Shown piece after piece: positions 1 through 3,938 of a stretch of 5,323 nucleotides of DNA. The stretch comes from DAOPXV01 sp035352535. GTDB taxonomy: Bacteria > Muiribacteriota > UBA9980. The notes beneath the pieces were generated by a model that saw only the letters and a list, made by a program, of their open reading frames with translations, did no database searches and had not been told where the DNA came from. A program made the translations under genes and the position numbers. Positions within the stretch are counted from its first letter, which is position 1, and every line of letters starts with the position of its first letter. The DNA is taken from the NCBI GenBank assembly GCA_964545075.1, contig CAZJFS010000231.1:1-5323 (forward strand). Reading direction: 5' to 3'.

Positions 1-5
1 TCTTA

Positions 6-42
6 TAAAAACGATGGCGCCCAATTTAACCGGGCGCCATTG
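6..42 (-). terminator. Rho-independent terminator of the gspF-pseudopilin operon
   Basis: A perfect 9-bp inverted repeat (ATGGCGCCC at 14-22, GGGCGCCAT at 32-40) encloses a 9-nt loop. It can be extended by a G-T and a C-G pair to 12-42. Read on the minus strand, the GC-rich stem is followed by a CGTTTTTA tract at about 6-12, the usual intrinsic terminator layout. It lies 18 bp past the stop codon of the last pseudopilin gene. The plus-strand side also has a T-rich tail (44-54), so it may act in both directions if a convergent gene lies to the left. Confidence 0.85.
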
Positions 43-59
43 CTTTTGGGTTTTATAAA

Positions 60-656
60 TTACTGAACTTTTCCGCTCACGAAAATGAAAATATCGTCTT
101 TGGCATTGCCGGAAGCGGTGGCGCCGGTCATAGTGTCCTCGCCGGGTGAATGAAGGTACAGGCCCTGAACAGAACCCAAATCCGTATATGAAGTAGAGTC
201 AGCAGCGTTATCAACGGTAACGGTTGCGCCCGTGACATCTTTTCCGGTATATTTATTGGCACTGTCCACGACGCCGACGGAAACTTTGGCGCCCCAGGCG
301 TCGACGGATATTTCATTGGTGGTCCCGTCCATATAAGGGCCTTTCCAGTTTTTAACCTGCGCCGCCGAATATGTAGATGCAACAAGAGTTTTCGTGTTAA
401 AACATTCTTTTCCGCCGACTATCGGGCTCATCAGGTCGGTTATATTTCCGGGCCACACGCTCGTATCGGCGTTGAAATTTTTAATAGCTTTCGAAAGCGA
501 CGAAAGCGAAGTTTTTGTCGCGTTCACCTTGCCGGTGAATAAAACCTGGCTGACCTTCGGAAGCGCCACCGCTATCAAAAGACCAAGAACGACGAGCACG
601 ATCATGATTTCAATAAGAGTAAAACCTTTGTTGGATCTGACCATAAATAAACGCAT
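60..656 (-). CDS. gspG: GspG-like type II secretion / type IV pilus-like major pseudopilin (copy 2)
   Basis: A 198-residue prepilin-like protein, predicted to be cut after Gly11 by a prepilin peptidase and assembled into an inner-membrane-anchored pseudopilus. The N-terminus has the class III signal: a short basic leader (R7, K10), then G11/FTLIE with the conserved Glu at mature position 5, and a hydrophobic helix to about residue 33. The head has GspG-like landmarks. GPYMDG followed by DAWG matches the GxYL...DPWG region of GspG. The segment SPGEDTMTG...KDDI (about 170-189) resembles the calcium-binding loop (SxGxDGxxGG...DI). It is longer than classical GspG (about 140-150 residues), with extra sequence between the helix and the DAWG motif and again before the loop. 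It is last in the gspF operon, 86 bp after its paralogue. Family membership is clear. Assignment to T2SS GspG rather than another T4P-like minor or major pilin is inferred. Confidence 0.9.
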   Translation of the reverse strand: MRLFMVRSNKGFTLIEIMIVLVVLGLLIAVALPKVSQVLFTGKVNATKTSLSSLSKAIKNFNADTSVWPGNITDLMSPIVGGKECFNTKTLVASTYSAAQVKNWKGPYMDGTTNEISVDAWGAKVSVGVVDSANKYTGKDVTGATVTVDNAADSTSYTDLGSVQGLYLHSPGEDTMTGATASGNAKDDIFIFVSGKVQ

Positions 657-666
657 ATTGAATATG

Positions 667-673
667 CCTCCTT
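667..673 (-). promoter_or_regulatory. Shine-Dalgarno site for the second pseudopilin gene
   Basis: AAGGAGG on the minus strand, 10 nt upstream of the ATG at 654-656. It favours that start over the in-frame Met5 at 642-644, which would be 22 nt away. It follows an AT-only palindrome (AAAATAAA and its complement, 674-690) that could form only a weak stem. I found no convincing promoter in this 86-bp gap, so the gene is most likely co-transcribed. Confidence 0.75.
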
Positions 674-742
674 AAAATAAATTTTATTTTTCTATTCGAA
701 ATGCTACTAAACAACGTTTTTATCTATTTAACCTTTGGTTCA

Positions 743-1339
743 TCATTTTTGAGGATACGCGGTGACGAGAAAGAAAATATCATCTTTGGCGGTAGCCGCA
801 TTACCGGTTACCGTATCTTCACCCATCGAGTGAAGATAAATGCCGGGCACCGAACCAGCCTCGACAAACGAATCAGCCCATCTGGCGTCTGTAATTAAAT
901 CAGACATTTTAGCAGTGTCCCATCCATCGTAGGTAAAATTAGCCTTGTTCACCAAACCTATCGATACTTTTCCTCCCCAAGCGTCGAACGTCGCTTCGTT
1001 GGTTGTGCCGTCCATATACGGCCCGTTCCATTTATTCAGCTGGATCTGGGTAAAATAAACAAATTCCAGATTGCTCGACCTGCGACCAAAATAAGCCGGA
1101 ATAGGTTTTTCAAAAAGGTTCAAAATACTTCCCGGCCATATCGACAAATCAGAATAAAAATTATTAGCCGCCTTAACTATCGAGGCAAATGTCGTTTTGG
1201 TGGAAGCTACCTTGCCGGTGAATAAGACCTGGCTGACCTTGGGAAGCGCTACCGCTATCAAAAGACCAAGAACAACAAGAACTATCATAATTTCAATCAA
1301 AGTGAAGCCTTTCCGTTTTATACGTACCACAAACTCCAT
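743..1339 (-). CDS. gspG: GspG-like type II secretion / type IV pilus-like major pseudopilin (copy 1)
   Basis: A 198-residue pseudopilin, the same length as its downstream paralogue. It has a basic leader (R6, K8, R9, K10), a cleavage site after Gly11, FTLIE with the Glu5 of the mature protein, and a hydrophobic helix to about residue 33. Residues 10-44 are identical to the paralogue. The heads differ strongly apart from GPYMDGTTNE, DAWG and the C-terminal loop SMGEDTVTG...KDDI (about 171-188). That loop resembles the GspG calcium-binding loop. The start is supported by a purine-rich GAGAGAGG just upstream. Only 16 bp separate it from the gspF stop codon, so translation is probably linked to gspF. 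Two such genes in a row could give two major pseudopilins or one major and one specialised subunit; the sequence does not decide. Confidence 0.9.
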   Translation of the reverse strand: MEFVVRIKRKGFTLIEIMIVLVVLGLLIAVALPKVSQVLFTGKVASTKTTFASIVKAANNFYSDLSIWPGSILNLFEKPIPAYFGRRSSNLEFVYFTQIQLNKWNGPYMDGTTNEATFDAWGGKVSIGLVNKANFTYDGWDTAKMSDLITDARWADSFVEAGSVPGIYLHSMGEDTVTGNAATAKDDIFFLVTAYPQK

Positions 1340-1355
1340 AATTCCTCTCTCTTCG

Positions 1356-2594
1356 CTACTTGATAGTGCTTGTAAGATCGAACATCGGCAGAAACATCGC
1401 CATGGCTATAAATCCTATGACAACGCCCATTCCCACTATTAAAATGGGCTCTATGATAGACGTGAGGCCTTCGATGAGGACCTCCACCTCGTATTCGAGA
1501 AAGTCCGCCGCGCGCAGTAACAGCTTGGCAAGAGTGCCTGTTTTTTCGCCAGTCTGGACCATTTTAGTCACCATGAAAGGGAAAATTTTATACTGCCGCA
1601 GTATGTCGTACATCGTTTTTCCCTGCGCGACGCCGCCTGAAAGCTCGGAAATGACCTTTTTCAAAGTGACGTTTCCGATTATGTCCTCGGAAACCTCGAG
1701 GCCCTTGAGTATCGGAACGCCGCCCTGCAGAAGGGTTCCGAGAGTTCTCGAAAAGCGGGCCACCGAAGATTTCAGTATAAGGCCGCCGAAGATCGGAACT
1801 CTTAGAATGTAGCGGTGAAAAACGCGCCTGAAATTTTCATTGGTCTCCAGAAGCCATTTAAAACCTATTATTATCAGGACTATAGCTATCAGCACGTGAA
1901 TATAGTAAGCCTGCATGAATTTGCTGATGCTCATCAAAAGCACCGTGGGCGCAGGCAGTCCGCCCTTGGCCTTGGCGAATATTTTCGTGAATTTCGGAAA
2001 GACGTAAATTATCAAAAAACACACGACGCCGGCCGAAACTATCGAGAGAACGCCGGGATAGAGCATCGCCGATTTGACCTTCGCGCGAAGTTTCGCGTCG
2101 CGCTCGGAAAATTTGGCTATCTCGACCAGGACCGTGTCCAGGCCCGCGCCCGTTTCACCGGCCCTTATCATGCTGACCGAGAGCTTGTCAAATATATCGG
2201 GATATTTCACGAGCGATTCATAAAAGGTCTTGCCGGTGGATATCTGCGTTTTTATGTCCTGAATAACGCTTTTAAAATAAGGGTTTTCGGACTGTTCCGC
2301 GAGCGAATCGAGGCTTTCGACGAGCGTGACGCCGGCGCCGACGAGCGCGGATATCTGCATGTAAAAGAACGTTATTTCCTTCTGGCTGACGCGCCTCGAA
2401 AACGAAAGTCCGCCAAGCATGGCCGAAACGGATTCGCCCAATGATTTTTTCGCTTTGCGTGTTTCGCTTATTTCTACGACGAAAAATCCGTCCGCCGTAA
2501 GGCTGTCGATCATGGCTTCTTCGGTGGCCGCTTCGCCGCGGCCCGTGGCGGTTTTACCGTCATGATCGATCGTTTTATATTCGTAATTCGGCAT
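1356..2594 (-). CDS. gspF: GspF/PilC-family inner-membrane platform protein
   Basis: A 412-residue full-length member of the GspF/PilC family, the polytopic membrane protein that couples the assembly ATPase to (pseudo)pilus growth. The N-terminal YEYKTIDHDGKTATG (4-18) and the A..L...GFFVV segment (30-40) are typical of the family's leading domain. Two T2SSF repeats follow. The first, about 73-195, contains LVGAGVTLVESL, the MIRAGETGAGLD motif (142-153) and AMLYP. The second, about 275-400, contains LLQGGVPILKGLE, MVQTGEKTGTLAK and the EPILIVGMG segment. Transmembrane helices are expected near 180-200, 231-249 and 377-403. The ATG at 2592-2594 is preceded by a weak AAAGG. It is first in an operon with two pseudopilins and has its own promoter at 2661-2689. 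No gspE lies beside it, which is unusual. PilC of a type IV pilus is the alternative name; the GspG-like neighbours favour GspF. Confidence 0.95.
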   Translation of the reverse strand: MPNYEYKTIDHDGKTATGRGEAATEEAMIDSLTADGFFVVEISETRKAKKSLGESVSAMLGGLSFSRRVSQKEITFFYMQISALVGAGVTLVESLDSLAEQSENPYFKSVIQDIKTQISTGKTFYESLVKYPDIFDKLSVSMIRAGETGAGLDTVLVEIAKFSERDAKLRAKVKSAMLYPGVLSIVSAGVVCFLIIYVFPKFTKIFAKAKGGLPAPTVLLMSISKFMQAYYIHVLIAIVLIIIGFKWLLETNENFRRVFHRYILRVPIFGGLILKSSVARFSRTLGTLLQGGVPILKGLEVSEDIIGNVTLKKVISELSGGVAQGKTMYDILRQYKIFPFMVTKMVQTGEKTGTLAKLLLRAADFLEYEVEVLIEGLTSIIEPILIVGMGVVIGFIAMAMFLPMFDLTSTIK

Positions 2595-2626
2595 CGGTCA
2601 ACCTTTTTTTCATAAAGCAATAACCG

Positions 2627-2650
2627 CCGGGCCGAAAAAATTCGGACCGG
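2627..2650 (-). promoter_or_regulatory. 5'-leader stem-loop upstream of gspF
   Basis: CCGGGCCGAA (2627-2636) and TTCGGACCGG (2641-2650) form a 10-bp stem with one internal mismatch and a 4-base loop. From the -10 box at 2661-2666, transcription should start near 2654, so the hairpin would sit at the extreme 5' end of the minus-strand mRNA, about 33 nt before the start codon. No T-tract follows it in that direction, so it is unlikely to be a terminator. A 5' stabiliser or protein-binding structure is plausible but unproven. Confidence 0.6.
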
Positions 2651-2660
2651 ACAGGATGTT

Positions 2661-2689
2661 ATTCTAAACTAAAAACGGATTTTTTTCAA
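2661..2689 (-). promoter_or_regulatory. Sigma70-like promoter of the gspF-pseudopilin operon
   Basis: Read on the minus strand: TTGAAA (2684-2689) as -35, a 17-bp spacer, and TAGAAT (2661-2666) as -10. This gives a leader of roughly 60 nt before the gspF ATG. The identical arrangement occurs at 3793-3821 in the other repeat copy. The spacer differs by 2 bases while both hexamers are unchanged, which supports function. Confidence 0.7.
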
Positions 2690-2729
2690 TACAGTATTTT
2701 AATTTTTTTGCGGCTTGATTGCCAGGCGT

Positions 2730-3449
2730 TTATAATAAAGGCTTAAAAAGACTATTTTCGGCACCCGAAAAAATATCGTCGGCGATCTTGCCGATATCTG
2801 ACATGAGCGTTTCACGATCGGCGTTTTCGGACCATTTAACGGACTCAAAAACATTTATCGAAGAGGACTTTAAGATGTTTACGATCATTATAGGATCAAG
2901 ACCGGCCTCTTTTTGTTTCGCTTCGCCAAAAATTTCAGGCCAGTATATTTTTTGATTTTTCGCGATTATTCTTATATCCGCTATATCTTTAGCTTCATAC
3001 CTTGTGAGGGCCGATAATTTATTCGATAGTATATTTCTTAAACTGTCGACTTTGCCAAGATTTTCATCAAATGTAAATTCGCCGAAATGCGCTGGAACAT
3101 CGTTTATGAGATCAATTTTCAGAATGACTTCTTCGTCATGAGTCTTTTGCCGAAGAAAGACCTGCATATAATCCCGTAATTTTTTGACGCTTGTAAAATC
3201 TATCGAAAAGCCGAGTTCAAGCTGGCTCTTTTCCAGCATGGAAAAAAAAAGACCGCTGTATTCGTCAAATTTATCGGAACCGTTCAGGAAAAAATCCAGG
3301 TCGTCCGAATATCTTTGATTATAATATGCCCTGTTTAATGCGGTGCCACCTGTCAGATAAAAGGGAGTGCCTGACTTTTTCACGATACGAAGGATCCCAT
3401 CCTGAAAGGGGTAAAGGCTCTTTGTGTAATACTTTTCGTATGAACTCAT
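2730..3449 (-). CDS. AbiEii/AbiGii-family nucleotidyltransferase (probable toxin)
   Basis: A 239-residue protein of the MNT-like nucleotidyltransferase fold used by AbiEii-type toxins, which in studied systems transfer nucleotides to RNA targets such as tRNA. Visible motifs are LTGGTALN (32-39), R46 and SDDLDFF (48-54) carrying the metal-binding Asp pair D50/D52. KIDLIND, with a third acidic residue at D113, follows, then a conserved K144-x5-R150-x3-K154-D155-xx-D158 block (NKLSALTRYEAKDIAD) typical of the family. All expected catalytic residues are present, so it looks active. The start at 3447-3449 has a good GAGGG ribosome site 6 nt upstream, inside the preceding gene. The gene overlaps that neighbour by 131 bp in another frame. 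Its last codons and stop abut the left direct repeat, so the natural C-terminus may have been altered on insertion. The role as a toxin, and the partner, are inferred from arrangement. Confidence 0.88.
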   Translation of the reverse strand: MSSYEKYYTKSLYPFQDGILRIVKKSGTPFYLTGGTALNRAYYNQRYSDDLDFFLNGSDKFDEYSGLFFSMLEKSQLELGFSIDFTSVKKLRDYMQVFLRQKTHDEEVILKIDLINDVPAHFGEFTFDENLGKVDSLRNILSNKLSALTRYEAKDIADIRIIAKNQKIYWPEIFGEAKQKEAGLDPIMIVNILKSSSINVFESVKWSENADRETLMSDIGKIADDIFSGAENSLFKPLL

Positions 3450-3723
3450 AATTTTCCCTCATCTCGGAATTTCTTACCATCGCTATTATTTCAGGCGTCA
3501 ATTTCGTTTTTATGAATTCGAGGCCAAAAATTTTAACCAGATCGTACCAGAACATTCTGTCAAGAATGCGGACAAAAGCCTTTTTAGAATCAAAATGACC
3601 GGCTGATGGAATTTCGCCCGTCGCCGCAAGGTAAAACTCATACGGATCGATCTCGTAATCCCAGAGGATCGGTTTGATAAGTTTTATAATTTCTGAAATA
3701 TCGTTTTTATCGAGAGTGTTCAT
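3319..3723 (-). CDS. Unknown protein upstream of the nucleotidyltransferase, candidate antitoxin
   Basis: A 134-residue soluble protein that I cannot place in a named family. It has no obvious helix-turn-helix of the AbiEi type and no membrane segment. It is rich in aromatic and charged residues, with a helical N-terminal half (ILWDYEIDPYEFY at 19-31, then AFVRILDRMFWYDLVKIFG around 49-67). The C-terminal tail includes SGWDPSYREKV (107-117) and LLSDRWHRIK (121-130). The ATG at 3721-3723 has an AAAGG about 8 nt upstream and lies directly behind the right-copy promoter. Its last 44 codons overlap the start of the nucleotidyltransferase in a +1-shifted frame, so the two are surely co-transcribed and probably translationally coupled. 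By position it is the likely antitoxin. A frameshift that lengthened its tail is the main alternative. Confidence 0.72.
   Translation of the reverse strand: MNTLDKNDISEIIKLIKPILWDYEIDPYEFYLAATGEIPSAGHFDSKKAFVRILDRMFWYDLVKIFGLEFIKTKLTPEIIAMVRNSEMRENYEFIRKVLHKEPLPLSGWDPSYREKVRHSLLSDRWHRIKQGIL
3456..3460 (-). promoter_or_regulatory. Internal ribosome-binding site for the nucleotidyltransferase
   Basis: GAGGG on the minus strand lies 6 nt before the ATG at 3447-3449, within the coding region of the upstream gene. It fixes the nucleotidyltransferase start and supports a real gene overlap. Any later start would have to lie before the LTGGTAL motif, and there is no other Met between residues 1 and 32. 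Confidence 0.7.
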
Positions 3724-3758
3724 TTGTTAAACCTTTTTATTTCATAAAGCAATAACTG

Positions 3759-3782
3759 CCGGACCGAAAAAATTCAGACCGG
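3759..3782 (-). promoter_or_regulatory. 5'-leader stem-loop upstream of the toxin-antitoxin-like module
   Basis: CCGGACCGAA (3759-3768) and TTCAGACCGG (3773-3782) form the same stem-loop as at 2627-2650. Two of the differences from that copy fall in the stem. One lies at the position already mismatched. The other turns a G-C pair into a G-U wobble in the minus-strand RNA (3765 with 3776), so the fold survives in the transcript. Confidence 0.55.
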
Positions 3783-3792
3783 ACAGGATGTT

Positions 3793-3821
3793 ATTCTAAA
3801 CTAAAAACGTTTTTTTTTCAA
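3793..3821 (-). promoter_or_regulatory. Sigma70-like promoter of the nucleotidyltransferase module
   Basis: On the minus strand, TTGAAA (3816-3821), a 17-bp spacer and TAGAAT (3793-3798). It is equivalent to the gspF promoter in the left repeat copy. The predicted start is near 3786, giving a leader of about 62 nt. I see no terminator after the nucleotidyltransferase stop, so transcripts from here may run on into gspF. Confidence 0.7.
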
Positions 3822-3846
3822 CACAGTATTTTAATTTTTTTGCGGC

Positions 3847-3875
3847 TTGATTTTTAAGGCTTAAAAGCTTATAAT
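3847..3875 (+). promoter_or_regulatory. Divergent promoter of the prepilin/beta-propeller gene
   Basis: TTGATT (3847-3852), a 17-bp spacer and a consensus TATAAT (3870-3875) on the plus strand. It lies back-to-back with the minus-strand promoter at 3793-3821, and its -35 is inside the right repeat. The leader would be about 57 nt. A second, weaker possibility is TTGTTA (3901-3906) with GATAGT (3925-3930) at 18 bp, which would give a nearly leaderless mRNA. Confidence 0.55.
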
Positions 3876-3918
3876 TAAATTAAGCGAACCGCCCTTTTAA
3901 TTGTTAAAGATTATTCAT

Positions 3919-3937
3919 GATAATGATAGTTATTTTT
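3919..3937 (+). promoter_or_regulatory. Fur-box-like sequence just before the start codon (tentative)
   Basis: The 19 bases starting GATAATGATA match the classical 19-bp Fur consensus at 15 positions, the first ten without a break. The stretch is very AT-rich, so chance is a serious explanation. If real, it would overlap the translation start region and repress the downstream gene when iron is sufficient. No other iron-related gene is in the window. Confidence 0.2.
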
Positions 3938-3938
3938 T

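Larger units (their letters stand above)
2601..2720. repeat. Direct repeat, left copy (duplicated promoter/leader region)
   Basis: Positions 2611-2720 align without gaps to 3743-3852, with 104 of 110 bases identical by my count. After a 2-base indel in a T-run, the match extends left to the shared AAACC/CAACC at about 2600. The repeat contains a complete minus-strand promoter and a leader hairpin and ends at the TTGATT of 2715-2720. The two copies bracket the nucleotidyltransferase module at 2730-3723. A weaker match may continue past 2720 (AGGCGTTTATAAT against AGGC plus 7 extra bases plus CTTATAAT). Confidence 0.9.
3731..3852. repeat. Direct repeat, right copy (duplicated promoter/leader region)
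   Basis: The partner of the repeat at 2601-2720, in the same orientation, offset by 1132 bp over the ungapped core (3743-3852). It carries the promoter and leader of the two-gene module. On its right edge it also supplies the TTGATT -35 element of the divergent plus-strand promoter. Just beyond, AAGGCTTAAAA (3856-3866) also occurs at 2738-2748 inside the end of the nucleotidyltransferase gene, with a different offset (1118). It may be a rearranged edge of the repeat or a chance match. Confidence 0.9.

Noticed and set aside
657..742. Separate promoter for the last pseudopilin gene
   Set aside because: Candidate -10 boxes (TAAAAT, TAGAAA) have no -35 at acceptable spacing; the AT-richness explains them.
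1815..2444. 209-aa open frame on the plus strand
   Set aside because: It lies wholly antisense to gspF, whose family motifs are clear. Its protein has no recognisable motif, so it is a shadow frame.
2701..2730. Terminator after the nucleotidyltransferase (GGC...GCC near a run of seven T's on the plus strand)
   Set aside because: The stem is only 3-4 bp and the homopolymer is A on the minus strand, so it is not an intrinsic terminator for the module.
3319..3449. The overlap as a simple frameshift or sequencing error
   Set aside because: Considered but not preferred: the tail has normal protein-like composition, and the toxin has its own start and ribosome site. It is not excluded, and is kept as the refuting case in the finding.
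2601..3852. Insertion sequence or composite transposon
   Set aside because: There is no transposase, the flanking copies are direct rather than inverted, and they contain promoters instead of terminal inverted repeats.
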